Positions 1 to 7,754 of a stretch of 50,350 nt of DNA are shown piece after piece. The notes beneath the pieces were generated by a model. That model did not search any database. It had not been told where the DNA came from and saw only the letters and a program-made list of their open reading frames with translations. Origin of the DNA: Clavibacter sepedonicus. Lineage in GTDB: Bacteria > Actinomycetota > Actinomycetes > Actinomycetales > Microbacteriaceae. Location: the NCBI RefSeq assembly GCF_000069225.1, contig NC_010399.1, forward strand, positions 1-50,350, read 5' to 3'. Each line of letters starts with the position of its first letter. Position 1 is the stretch's first letter. Position numbers and translations under genes: made by a program.

Positions 1-1440
1 ATGGCTGCCGTCCGTGCGGACGTGCTCTCGGCCGAGGGACACGCCGCCCGCCGGCGGATCGACGTCAGCATCCGCAAGTACCTAGCGGTGGCGGTCGTGG
101 AGCGCCGGGCGGCGGACTTCAAGACCGGCCGCAGCGTCACCACGAGCAACGAGACCGTGGCGCGTCGCGCGTCCCGGCTCATCCGTCAGAACGTGAGCGA
201 GCGTGTCGCGGAGCGCGCCCGGGCGCTGCTCATCGCGCGGGGGTTCTCGGTGACGGTCGTCGAGGGTCGTGAGCTCACGGTCGCGGAGACCGAGGCGGCG
301 TTCCTCTGGCACGGCGGCTACCAGACCAAGGCAGCCTCCGTCCGGGCTCTGACGATGCCTCGCAGCCTCGTGTCTGACCCTTCAACTGGCGACCTATCTG
401 TCTTTAAACAAGACACACACTCCAGTCCAGTTCTTAAGTTGGTTACCAAAGGCCGTCGTCCGTCGAAAAATCGCCCTCCGCAGGCTCCACCGCAGCGCGC
501 TGCCGCGCGCCGGATGGCCGCTCCGCGGCCGGCATCGACGAATCCGAAGGCCGAAGTCCCCCAGGATCGGGCACCTCGGGCGTTGGCGACGATTCGTCTC
601 GCGGCGCAGCTCCAGCAGCGCATGCCGTGGCTTGGGCGGGGCATTCACCAGGGGCATGTCTGCGACATGCTCGACCGGAACCTCGATACGTCGCGCTACG
701 CACGCACGGTCGTCCGCGACGGCCGCCGCGTGCTCCTGGTCGATGACCGGGATATCACGTCCCGGATCGAAGCGAAGTTCCGGGATCTGGGGGTTCCGTT
801 CCTCGATGCGCCTGTGCAGCGCGACCCGATCGGATATCTCGCGTGGGGTATTCAGATGGCGATTGATCCGAGCGAGGAGACACGCATGGAGCGGTACGAC
901 CGGGAGCAGGATGCCGCCGCCGAGCGCGCTCAGCAGCGCCAGGCGGACGCCGCTCGGGAGACCGCTCGTCACGGCGGAGAGGACTCCCCCGAGCACCGTG
1001 CGTTCCTCGAGCAGGAGCGCGCGATCCGCGCGGCGGCGGCTCGGCGCCGGCCGGCGCCGGCCGAGCCGATCGCACTCCCCCACGCTCCGACGCGGCGCTC
1101 GTCCGACGTCGCCGTGCCGGCTGGGATCGACGAGCCCGTGACGGCCGCGCTGCTCGGCGAGGGCCGCCACCCGGCGGAGTTCCCCACCGGCGTCCAGGAG
1201 CTCCACGGCCGAGTGCTCCGCCTCGCGCGGATGCTCACCGCTCGCGGCTGGGAGCTCGACGCGGACGCTGCTCACGCAGCGGGCGACGTCGTGCTCACGG
1301 ACGCGGCCGGCGCCGGCCGCATCGCGTTCGCTCCCCCGGCCGAGCTGCCGGCCGATGCCATCTGGCGGACCGGCGCCGACGGCGCCGAGCTCGCCGACGA
1401 CGTGACCGTGCACGAGTACATCGCTGGTGTGGAGCGCTGA
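1..1440 (+). CDS. Putative plasmid replication initiator (3' part; gene crosses the window ends)
   Basis: The 479 residues read from position 1 are highly charged and mostly helical. Residues 20-100 hold a basic, possibly DNA-binding block. A low-complexity Pro/Ala/Arg linker lies near residues 150-200, and a second folded block lies near 200-290. I see no Walker, HUH or helicase motif. The role in replication is inferred from position: the stop codon is followed directly by large palindromes and a replication-relaxation-type gene. The ATG at position 1 is probably not the true start, because the frame stays open across the end of the window (see 50201-50350). The decayed copy at 28690-29096 also conserves residues upstream of this ATG. 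Orphan Rep proteins are common on Microbacteriaceae plasmids; another DNA-binding role is possible. Confidence 0.6.
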   Translation: MAAVRADVLSAEGHAARRRIDVSIRKYLAVAVVERRAADFKTGRSVTTSNETVARRASRLIRQNVSERVAERARALLIARGFSVTVVEGRELTVAETEAAFLWHGGYQTKAASVRALTMPRSLVSDPSTGDLSVFKQDTHSSPVLKLVTKGRRPSKNRPPQAPPQRAAARRMAAPRPASTNPKAEVPQDRAPRALATIRLAAQLQQRMPWLGRGIHQGHVCDMLDRNLDTSRYARTVVRDGRRVLLVDDRDITSRIEAKFRDLGVPFLDAPVQRDPIGYLAWGIQMAIDPSEETRMERYDREQDAAAERAQQRQADAARETARHGGEDSPEHRAFLEQERAIRAAAARRRPAPAEPIALPHAPTRRSSDVAVPAGIDEPVTAALLGEGRHPAEFPTGVQELHGRVLRLARMLTARGWELDADAAHAAGDVVLTDAAGAGRIAFAPPAELPADAIWRTGADGAELADDVTVHEYIAGVER

Positions 1441-1465
1441 CGCAGCGGTCGCTGACCCCGGCGGT

Positions 1466-1492
1466 AAACTAGTCGCACAGTGCGACTAGTTT
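1466..1492. repeat. Perfect 12-bp-arm palindrome after rep
   Basis: Arms AAACTAGTCGCA and TGCGACTAGTTT are perfect complements with a 3-base loop, starting 26 bases after the rep stop. It could be a terminator, a Rep binding site or part of the origin. The arms contain CTAG. Confidence 0.85.
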
Positions 1493-1507
1493 GACGACTG
1501 GTTGAGG

Positions 1508-1633
1508 CTCGCTTGCCCTCTCTGCCACTGGCCCCCTTTACTTCCGAACCTCCCCCAGACAGATGCTTTTGCTGTCTGGGGGAGGTTCGGAAGCGGCGCA
1601 GCCGGGGGGCCAGTGGCAGAGAGGGCAAGCGAG
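1508..1633. repeat. 126-base extended hairpin with 22-bp inner and 29-bp outer perfect arms
   Basis: The inner arms (1541-1562 and 1572-1593) pair over 22 bp around a 9-base loop. The outer arms (1508-1536 and 1605-1633) pair over 29 bp. The bulges between them are 4 and 11 bases. This 51-bp near-perfect stem between rep and the next gene is far larger than a normal terminator. It is a candidate replication origin, cruciform or lagging-strand signal. Confidence 0.85.
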
Positions 1634-1840
1634 AGAGACAGAGATAGATAAGTGATTTCAACAACAAAAGAAAGACCAAGTTGGGAGGGTGGTTGCGTCA
1701 TGCAGTGTCCCTTGCGTGGGTCAGGCGGACGAGGACGTGTGGTGACGATCCGGGGTGCCACGAACGTTGGGAGCACGAGGCGGTCGCCTCGATCACGGGC
1801 GGTACGTCTACGGCGCTTCGCAGGGTCGCCCCGCCTGTCC

Positions 1841-1886
1841 CTCGTCGCGTCTCACAGGCCCCCCTCGTCGCGTCTCACAGGCCCCC
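1841..1886. repeat. Two tandem 23-bp direct repeats
   Basis: Two copies (1841-1863 and 1864-1886) each begin CTCGTCGCGTCTCACAGG. They lie just upstream of the overlapping hairpins before the replication-relaxation-type gene, and could be short iterons or an operator. Confidence 0.65.
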
Positions 1887-1978
1887 CGTGGCGCGTCCTC
1901 ACGGACGCGCCACGGGGCTCGCGGCTGGCTGTGCCAGCCGCGAGCCCCGTCGCCGTCGGGCGCACCTGATGGTGCGCC
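1884..1978 (+). promoter_or_regulatory. Mutually exclusive hairpins ending with a start codon in a loop
   Basis: A 15-bp perfect stem (1884-1898 with 1903-1917) shares bases 1912-1917 with a following 18-bp perfect stem (1912-1929 with 1933-1950), so only one can form fully. A third 8-bp stem (1959-1966 with 1971-1978) puts the ATG at 1969 in its 4-base loop. The layout resembles an attenuator or RNA switch controlling the next gene. Function is inferred from structure only. Confidence 0.6.
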
Positions 1979-2712
1979 TCACCCGTCGCGACGTCGCGCT
2001 GTTCGACTGGTTCGCGACGGTCCGCATCGCGAACATGGAGGCCCTCCGCTGGGCGCTGCCGGCGGCCGCCGGCAGCGCAGCGCCGGTGACGGTCCGGAAG
2101 GCGCAGCACTGGTGCGCGCGCATGGAAGCGCTCGAGCTCGTGAAGCGGGAACAGCTCTTCCAAATCGGCGGCGCGGTCGTCTGGCCGACCGCGACCTGGG
2201 CGAGCGCCCGGCAGCCGCATTTGCTTTCTCAGACGACCCGACACGAGGTGTCGGTCTCGATCGTGTCCGCTCGGTATCTGGCCGCCGGGTACGAGTGGTT
2301 CCGGGATCGGCCGGCGAAGAACGGTTACGAGCACCAGGCGGACGGAATTGCTCGGAAGGGTTCCACGCTTGACGCCGTGGAGGTCGAGCTGACCGCCAAG
2401 CGGCCGCAGCGGTACGGGGCCATTTTCCGCGCGTTCGACGTCCGGTTACAGCGGGGCGAGATCACGCACGTCACGTACTTCACGAACGTGGCTGGCGGAC
2501 GCGCGATTCAGCAAGCGCTATCGGGATCCGCTGTTCCCGCGAGCGGGCGCAGCCGCTTGCGCGTTGTGCCGGTATTCGACGACCGAGGGCATTGGTACGG
2601 GGATGAGCAGCCCGTCGAGCTCGGAGGGGAATGGACGGCGCCCGCACTGCCGGCGCCTGTGGATCGGAGCAATTCGCGACAGCCGAACTTGTTCGAGTCC
2701 GACCCGCGGTGA
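1969..2712 (+). CDS. Replication-relaxation-type protein
   Basis: A 247-residue protein starting with a basic winged-helix-like segment (LTRRDVALFDWFATVRI) typical of the replication-relaxation (Replic_Relax) proteins on actinobacterial plasmids and integrative elements. That family is thought to act in plasmid replication or transfer, but its biochemistry is unclear. The frame opens upstream at 1681, but that part is repeat-rich and non-protein-like. I chose the ATG at 1969 because homology-like sequence begins there; its loop position suggests translational control. It is the only gene between rep and hicA. Confidence 0.65.
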   Translation: MVRLTRRDVALFDWFATVRIANMEALRWALPAAAGSAAPVTVRKAQHWCARMEALELVKREQLFQIGGAVVWPTATWASARQPHLLSQTTRHEVSVSIVSARYLAAGYEWFRDRPAKNGYEHQADGIARKGSTLDAVEVELTAKRPQRYGAIFRAFDVRLQRGEITHVTYFTNVAGGRAIQQALSGSAVPASGRSRLRVVPVFDDRGHWYGDEQPVELGGEWTAPALPAPVDRSNSRQPNLFESDPR

Positions 2713-2780
2713 TCTCGTCTCGCTCCCCCGTCGACGGGTGCCTCGCTCCGCGTGAGGCATCCGTCCTCGGGAGCTCGGGG

Positions 2781-2927
2781 AGCCGCTTCGCGGCGGGCAG
2801 CGACGATGTGGTGAGAGGTGCGCAGCCAGCACACGGGATCGGCCGGCCGTCTCCGAGAGCACCGGTCCAGAGCGCCGATGGATCTCCAGCCCTTCCGCCG
2901 TCGTTCACCCCCCAATGTCACCGCCCA
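2781..2927. repeat. Dispersed noncoding repeat, copy 1
   Basis: Segments 2781-2827, about 2870-2900 and 2904-2927 align in order with 39243-39390. The last 24 bases (starting TTCACCCCCCAATGTCACCG) are identical. The block begins with GCCGCTTCGCGG at 2782. No convincing gene occupies 2713-3138. Confidence 0.75.
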
Positions 2928-3138
2928 CAATCCAAGCTGTGGGACCAAACCACCGAGCCGGCCACCTCGGCAACAGTCCCCTGTCCCGCAGACGCACACC
3001 TCCAGACCCCGTGATCGACGTGCCCCGCTCCCCCATCAGGGCAAGGCGCAGTGCAGCGCAGCGGAACGGAGCCGCGGCAGCCCGACACCCGAGCCGGGCC
3101 CCCTCGATCCCGCCGACGATCTACAGAAAGTCGCTAAA

Positions 3139-3183
3139 AAGGCAAGGCGGGTCTTGCCTTGCGGGGCAAGCCCGGGCTATACT
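3139..3183 (+). promoter_or_regulatory. hicAB promoter with overlapping operator
   Basis: A -35 TTGCCT (3154-3159) and -10 TATACT (3178-3183) are 18 bases apart. The -35 sits in a palindrome, AAGGCAAG-N6-CTTGCCTT (3139-3160), and a further inverted GGCAAG follows at 3165-3170. This is the expected arrangement for autorepression by a HicB-type antitoxin. Confidence 0.7.
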
Positions 3184-3189
3184 AGACTC

Positions 3190-3399
3190 ATGAAGCCGCA
3201 GAAGTCGCGAGATGTGAAGAAGCACCTACGGGCTGCCGGATGGGTCTACATCCGGGACGCGAAGGGCAGTCACGAGGTCTGGGGCACGTCCGACGGGAGC
3301 GTGACGCTCCCGGTGCCGTTCGGGCACAAGGAGATCACACCGGGCGTCCTCGCCCAGTTGGAAGCCAAGGGCGTCGCGATGCCGGAGGGATGGAAGTGA
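3190..3399 (+). CDS. hicA: HicA-like mRNA interferase toxin
   Basis: A 69-residue protein of usual HicA length. HicA toxins cleave mRNA with a dsRBD-like fold and a catalytic histidine in a G-S-H motif; here G26-S27-H28 is followed by the strand EVWG and the helix-forming end of the family. The start ATG lies 7 bases after the -10, so the transcript is nearly leaderless. The stop overlaps the hicB start (ATGA). The toxin-first order is usual for HicAB. It probably acts in plasmid maintenance. Confidence 0.85.
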   Translation: MKPQKSRDVKKHLRAAGWVYIRDAKGSHEVWGTSDGSVTLPVPFGHKEITPGVLAQLEAKGVAMPEGWK

Positions 3400-3785
3400 T
3401 GAACGTACGCACATACGAGGTCACCGTCGAGCGCGAGGGGCGGTGGTGGCTGTTCCGCATCCCCGAGCTCGATCTCGTGGGCCAGGCCCGCAAGCTCGCC
3501 GAGGTCGACTACGAGGCCCGCGGCATCATCGAGGCCATGACGGATGCGGACTTCGACTCGATCGCGACGAACGTCACCGTCACTCCCCCGAGTGAGCTCT
3601 GGGCCGCATGGAAGGCCGCCGAGCAAGAGGAAGCCGCCGCCCGACAGGCGCAGGCAGACGCGGCCGCGCACCGCCGCGACGTCGTGAAGAAGCTCCGCAG
3701 CACCGGCGTGACAGCCGAAGAGGCCGGCATCGTCCTCGGCATCACCAAACAGCGCGTCTTCCAGCTCGAGAAGACCCCCGCCTGA
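3399..3785 (+). CDS. hicB: HicB-like antitoxin with C-terminal HTH
   Basis: A 128-residue protein. The N-terminal half (about 1-60) has the partial RNase-H-like HicB fold, with Y-E-V-T-V-E-R then W-L-F-R-I-P-E-L. A charged, Ala/Glu-rich helix spans about 65-95. A C-terminal helix-turn-helix (about 100-125, ITKQRVFQLEKT) would bind the palindromic operator upstream of hicA. The frame opens earlier at 3240, but the ATG at 3399 overlaps the hicA stop and removes non-homologous residues. Confidence 0.82.
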   Translation: MNVRTYEVTVEREGRWWLFRIPELDLVGQARKLAEVDYEARGIIEAMTDADFDSIATNVTVTPPSELWAAWKAAEQEEAAARQAQADAAAHRRDVVKKLRSTGVTAEEAGIVLGITKQRVFQLEKTPA

Positions 3786-3823
3786 GCGCACGGCATGGCC
3801 TCAGAGGAGCGGTCTACTCCCCT

Positions 3824-3985
3824 AGTTACATTTGTAGCTACCGACCCATACGGCCATGTAAGCACCATGGGTAACAGGTACCATGTGACTCACATGCACA
3901 GGAAGTTACATACCGTGTTGACCGGGTATGTGTGTATGCTGGTACGTACAGACACGGGATACCTGGTTCCCATGAACCATGGTTC
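3824..3985 (+). promoter_or_regulatory. Putative centromere/operator upstream of parA
   Basis: This AT-richer stretch holds AGTTACATTT (3824-3833), AGTTACAT (3904-3911), the perfect palindrome GAACCATGGTTC (3974-3985) and several GGTACC/CATGGG variants. The exact inverted copy AAATGTAACT lies at 4997-5006, just after the par operon, so the boxes bracket parA and the ribbon-helix-helix gene. Likely roles are a parS-type site and autoregulation. Confidence 0.55.
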
Positions 3986-4003
3986 CTACACGGGAGGCAA
4001 ACC

Positions 4004-4678
4004 ATGCGCATCGTCGCTGTCGTGCAGCAGAAGGGCGGGGTGGGGAAGACCACCATCGCGGTCAACCTCGCGGCCGTCACGGCCGAGCACTCTCGGGTCC
4101 TCGTCGTCGACGCCGATCACGTGCAGCACTCGGCCACGGACTGGGCCGAGGCATCCGAAGCCGAGGGCGCGACGGCCTGGCCGTTCGACTTCACCGACGA
4201 CGCGAGACCCGAGGTCCTGTCTCAGCTCCGAGGGGCATCGGACTACGACACGATCATCGTCGACACCCCCGGCAGCCTCGCCCCGAGCGAGATCCAGCGC
4301 ACCGGCCTCGTGCTTGACTCCGCGGACTTCGTCATCGTCCCCATGGAGCCGCAGCCGTTGAGCGTCACACCCCTCATGCGGACGATCAAGTCCGTCATCG
4401 AGCCCCGCGGGCTGCCGTACCGCGTCCTGCTGTCCCGGGTCGGACGCGACGAGGCATCGCAAAAGCGCCGCGACGAGACGATCGCCCGCCTCGATGACAT
4501 GGGAATCCCGAGGCTGCGCACCGTCATCCGCCAGTACGTCGTGCACTCCGACGCACCCGCCGCGGGCGACGTCGTGACGACGTACCCCGAGAGCCGCCAG
4601 ACCGTCCACGCGATCAGCGACTTCTCCTCCCTCGCGCTCGAACTCACGAGCATCTGGGCCAACGGAAGGAACAAGTGA
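4004..4678 (+). CDS. parA: ParA-type partition ATPase
   Basis: A 224-residue deviant Walker ATPase. The Walker A motif is KGGVGKTT (residues 10-17), followed by VLVVDADHVQHSATDW (the A' region) and TIIVDTPG (Walker B-like). Small ParA proteins of this length (type Ib) segregate low-copy plasmids with a small ribbon-helix-helix partner, which is the next gene. The ATG at 4004 is preceded by GGGAGG at 3992-3997; the upstream in-frame extension is not homologous. The stop overlaps the partner's start. Confidence 0.92.
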   Translation: MRIVAVVQQKGGVGKTTIAVNLAAVTAEHSRVLVVDADHVQHSATDWAEASEAEGATAWPFDFTDDARPEVLSQLRGASDYDTIIVDTPGSLAPSEIQRTGLVLDSADFVIVPMEPQPLSVTPLMRTIKSVIEPRGLPYRVLLSRVGRDEASQKRRDETIARLDDMGIPRLRTVIRQYVVHSDAPAAGDVVTTYPESRQTVHAISDFSSLALELTSIWANGRNK

Positions 4679-4941
4679 TGGGCCGAGCAGACATGGATCG
4701 CGTCTTCAACAAGGACGTGGACGCGGTGCCGGACCCCGGCATTGCACCGCCGGCCGAGGCCTCCGCCCCGACCGAGCCGCCTGCTCCCGCGTCCGACGAG
4801 GGAGCGAAGAGCACGCCGTCCCGCGTGACCTTCGACGTGACACCCGAGCTCCACCGCGCCTACAGGGTGTGGACGCTGACGAACGGAACCACGATGAAGG
4901 ATCATCTGACCGCCTACATCAAGCAGTCCATCGGATCCTGA
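4678..4941 (+). CDS. Ribbon-helix-helix partition partner (ParB/ParG-like)
   Basis: An 87-residue protein. A disordered Pro/Ala/Glu-rich N-terminus (about 1-45) is followed by a strand-helix-helix unit (RVTFDVTPELHRAYRVW, then a second helix), typical of a dimeric ribbon-helix-helix DNA binder. Translationally coupled to parA by a 1-base overlap. By analogy with ParG/Omega it would bind the repeated boxes upstream of parA, bridge them to ParA through its N-terminal tail and repress the operon. Confidence 0.8.
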   Translation: MGRADMDRVFNKDVDAVPDPGIAPPAEASAPTEPPAPASDEGAKSTPSRVTFDVTPELHRAYRVWTLTNGTTMKDHLTAYIKQSIGS

Positions 4942-4996
4942 CTCGGCGCACGCCGGCCATGTAGCAACACAGGCACCCGCGCAACAGGGCTCCATC

Positions 4997-5006
4997 AAAT
5001 GTAACT
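4997..5006. promoter_or_regulatory. Inverted copy of the par box before the coupling-protein gene
   Basis: AAATGTAACT is the exact reverse complement of the box at 3824-3833. It lies about 20 bases before the coupling-protein start, so the partition repressor may also control the transfer operon. Confidence 0.5.
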
Positions 5007-5026
5007 ATGTGAGTTTGGGGATTTGT

Positions 5027-7198
5027 ATGTTCGTGTCGTCGTACTCGGGGTTCATCACCGTGGTCATGTTGGCGGTGGTGCTCGTGGTGAGTTCGTTCGT
5101 CGTGCCGATCCTGGTTGCATGGTTCGCGGGGAGTCGGATCATCACGAAGACGCGCTACTGGCTCACCGTCACGTGGTGGCCGTGGGTCATCGGCGGGGGT
5201 GCGATCTTCACGGCCGTGATGTGGTGGCTCGCCGCCCGCGACGTCCTGCCGGTGCTGGCTGCTGGGGGAGCAGACGAGGCCCCCGCGCAGATGGTGCAGG
5301 TCTTCGGCGGCCACGCCCTTGTTGCTGGCGGCCTCGGGCTCCTCGCCGGGGTGGGTCTGGGCCCGCTCGTGTTCGCCGCTCGGCGCCGACGAGTCGCGCT
5401 CCGCACGCTGGAGCGCCGCCTGCCGGACGTGAAGATGCAGGAGGACGTCGAGAAGGCCCGCAAGCGCGCGGCCGACTGGTCGGCCGCCGGGCAGTTGCGG
5501 CTCCAGATGAATCCGCGGAACGGCAAGATCGTCGGCACGAAGCAGATCGGACGTGTCGCCCGGTGGGTGCTCGGGCTGCCGGTGTCGCAGCGCATCGCGA
5601 GCTCGCGCCCCGGCCGGGCGCCGTACGCGCGGCACGGGGAGTGGGTCTTCGGGCTCATCCAGCGCCCGACGGTGCGGACCTGGCGCGAGCGGCTTGCCGA
5701 CAAGTCGTTGGTGCGGGACTGGACGGCCAAGGGTGGCCGCTTCGTGAAGTGGCCCGAGGACTCGAGCGCGTGGCGCGTGCTGCTGCTCGGCGAGGCCGGC
5801 GCGGGGAAGACCGTGCTGTTGTGGGTGTGGGTGCTGTGCGCCGTGATGATGAAGGCGCCGGTGGTGTTGATCGACGGGAAGGGCATCGCCGCCGACGCCG
5901 AGCGGTTGGCGGGCATGCTCCGCAAGATGGGGCGCACCGTGCAGATCGGCGGTCGCTGGAACCTGTTCACGGGATCCGCGGCGCAGATCACCGAGAAGAT
6001 CATGCGCGTCGTGGGGGAGAGCGCGGGGGAGGGGCAGTTCTACAGCGACGAGGCTCGCGATCTGCTCGACCTCCTCCAGGTCAAGGCCCCGCTTCGGTCC
6101 ATGCAGGATCTCGAGACGCGCCTGATCGAGCTCCCTCGGTGGCTGAGCTCGCAGTCGCTCAACGACTTCAGCGCCCCGGTCGACAAGAGCGGGACCACGA
6201 AGGCCATGCGTGCGGGGGCGAAGATCCGCGGTCGGATGCGCAACCTCGCCCCCTTCCTGGGCGAGGACGGGTGGACGTTCGACGACCTCGGCGCCGACGT
6301 TCGCCTCGTGCCGATCCGGCCGGCACTCGCGGCCGAGCGGATCCTCGGCGACGTGATGCTCGCGGACCTCCGGCAGTGGCTCGGTGCGCTCACCGAGCCG
6401 CGACGCATGCTGTGCGTGGTCGACGAGTTCGCACAGCTCGTCTCGACCACCACCGACCCGGGAGACCTCGCCGCGTCGCTGGCTGAGACGGGACGCTCGC
6501 AGGGTGTGGGCCTGGTCCTCGCCGCCCAGTCCCTCCCCGGTATCTCGGGTGATCTCACGTTCCGCGATCGACTCAGCAGCTCGGGGATCGCGGTCGTCAT
6601 CGGCCGTTCCAAGTCGCCCGAGGCGGCCGTGTCGCTCGCCGGTACCGTCAAGCGCATGGAGGCGTCCGGGGACGCGACCGAGGGCGCCGAGCTCAACACC
6701 GGCCGCGCCCAGGACACCTACGCGATTGCCCCGCAGGACGTCCGCGAGGCCTGGGATGGAGCGTTCTACCTCATCCAGGGCGGCCTCCACACGCCCTTCC
6801 GCGCGATCCCGCCCGAAGTGCTCACCAGCCGCCCCGACGCCTACGTGCCGGCCGTCGACGTCGACGAGGAGGCCGACGAGGGCGAGCAGCCCCCCGCAGC
6901 GGCAGCGGACGCATGGATCGGGCTGGAAGTGCAGCTCCAGGAGCACAGCGCGGGCCGCTGGCCGGCGACGGCATGGCCCTCCACGGCCGAGTTCATCGCC
7001 GACGACGAGCCGGATCCGGTGTGCGTGGAGTTCACGACGACGGCCACAGCGCCGGCCGTGCCGGTGGGGGAGTGGTGGTCCTCCTGGCGACCTGAGCAGG
7101 AGACCCAGTGGGGTGCCGCTCGGCACTCGCTCCCGAGCGAGTGGATCGCGGCGTGCGAGCGCGTCGTCGGGCAGGCCCGCCAGCGGTACGGCCTGTAA
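5027..7198 (+). CDS. VirD4/TraD-type coupling protein ATPase
   Basis: A 723-residue protein with two N-terminal transmembrane helices (within about residues 8-80) and a cytoplasmic ATPase domain. Walker A is GEAGAGKT at about 255-262. Walker B is MLCVVDEFAQ at about 461-470. AAQSLPGISGDL fits a sensor region. Coupling proteins deliver the relaxase-DNA complex to the type IV channel. ATG 5027 is preceded by GGGGA; a GTG at 5009 is an alternative with no ribosome-binding site. The acidic C-terminus fits substrate recruitment. A DNA-translocating FtsK/TcpA-like role is the main alternative. Confidence 0.85.
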   Translation: MFVSSYSGFITVVMLAVVLVVSSFVVPILVAWFAGSRIITKTRYWLTVTWWPWVIGGGAIFTAVMWWLAARDVLPVLAAGGADEAPAQMVQVFGGHALVAGGLGLLAGVGLGPLVFAARRRRVALRTLERRLPDVKMQEDVEKARKRAADWSAAGQLRLQMNPRNGKIVGTKQIGRVARWVLGLPVSQRIASSRPGRAPYARHGEWVFGLIQRPTVRTWRERLADKSLVRDWTAKGGRFVKWPEDSSAWRVLLLGEAGAGKTVLLWVWVLCAVMMKAPVVLIDGKGIAADAERLAGMLRKMGRTVQIGGRWNLFTGSAAQITEKIMRVVGESAGEGQFYSDEARDLLDLLQVKAPLRSMQDLETRLIELPRWLSSQSLNDFSAPVDKSGTTKAMRAGAKIRGRMRNLAPFLGEDGWTFDDLGADVRLVPIRPALAAERILGDVMLADLRQWLGALTEPRRMLCVVDEFAQLVSTTTDPGDLAASLAETGRSQGVGLVLAAQSLPGISGDLTFRDRLSSSGIAVVIGRSKSPEAAVSLAGTVKRMEASGDATEGAELNTGRAQDTYAIAPQDVREAWDGAFYLIQGGLHTPFRAIPPEVLTSRPDAYVPAVDVDEEADEGEQPPAAAADAWIGLEVQLQEHSAGRWPATAWPSTAEFIADDEPDPVCVEFTTTATAPAVPVGEWWSSWRPEQETQWGAARHSLPSEWIAACERVVGQARQRYGL

Positions 7199-7207
7199 CG
7201 GTCGCGA

Positions 7208-7525
7208 TCAGCTCAGCAGGTACTTCACGAAGTCGAGGGCGTCGCCGGCTACCCGCTCGCGCAGAGCCCAGTACTTCGTCTCCGAGGGCTTGCGGCGGTA
7301 GGAGGGATCGGCGTCGTCGGTGACGTAGCCGGCCTCGGTGAGGACGTAGATCGCCTGCCGGCACCCCGCCACGGACATGTCGAGCTCCCTCAGTAGCTCG
7401 TCGAACGTCGCCGGCCCTCGGAGCAGGTGCCGCAGCACGAGCACGCGCGATTGCGCCTGGAGAACGACCTGCATCCCGCTCACGTTGTCGGGGGCGTCCC
7501 TCTGGCGCATCAGATCCTCCGGCAT
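7208..7525 (-). CDS. Winged-helix transcriptional regulator
   Basis: A 105-residue protein with an ArsR/MarR-like winged helix: QAQSRVLVLRHLLRGPATFDEL, then a recognition-helix region near residues 50-65 and a wing. It is convergent with the coupling-protein gene and divergent from the MinD-like gene. Two palindromes lie in the divergent intergenic region next to its start, so it probably represses itself and perhaps the transfer operon. It has no metal-binding cysteines, so it is not a classical metal sensor. Confidence 0.7.
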   Translation of the reverse strand: MPEDLMRQRDAPDNVSGMQVVLQAQSRVLVLRHLLRGPATFDELLRELDMSVAGCRQAIYVLTEAGYVTDDADPSYRRKPSETKYWALRERVAGDALDFVKYLLS

Positions 7526-7527
7526 GC

Positions 7528-7569
7528 CACGGATTGTTCCGTGTTCTGGATCACGCTACCGCCGTGATC
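7528..7569. promoter_or_regulatory. Paired palindromic operators before the winged-helix gene
   Basis: CACGGA-N4-TCCGTG (7528-7543) and GATCACG-N7-CGTGATC (7549-7569) lie side by side in the 229-base divergent region between the regulator and the transfer genes. They are candidate binding sites for the regulator at 7208-7525. Confidence 0.5.
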
Positions 7570-7754
7570 GCTTACGGCAATCTACGCAAGCGGTCCGTTC
7601 AGCCGCCTCGCATGCCTCATAGCATTCCCCGCATGGGTAAATATGCCGTTGCGCCGCACAATTGCCTATGTCGGTGGAGTGCTGTACACCTGATCCCGTG
7701 GCGCTCGCATGGGGGGCGTCTAAATGTGCAGCACGATCAAGGGGAGGGTGCAAC

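Noticed and set aside
1272..1776. Small minus-strand frames across the large hairpin
   Set aside because: Low-complexity translations caused by the inverted repeat.
4919..7126. 735-codon frame opposite the coupling-protein gene
   Set aside because: His/Arg/Pro-rich antisense shadow of a high-GC gene; the plus strand has clear Walker motifs.
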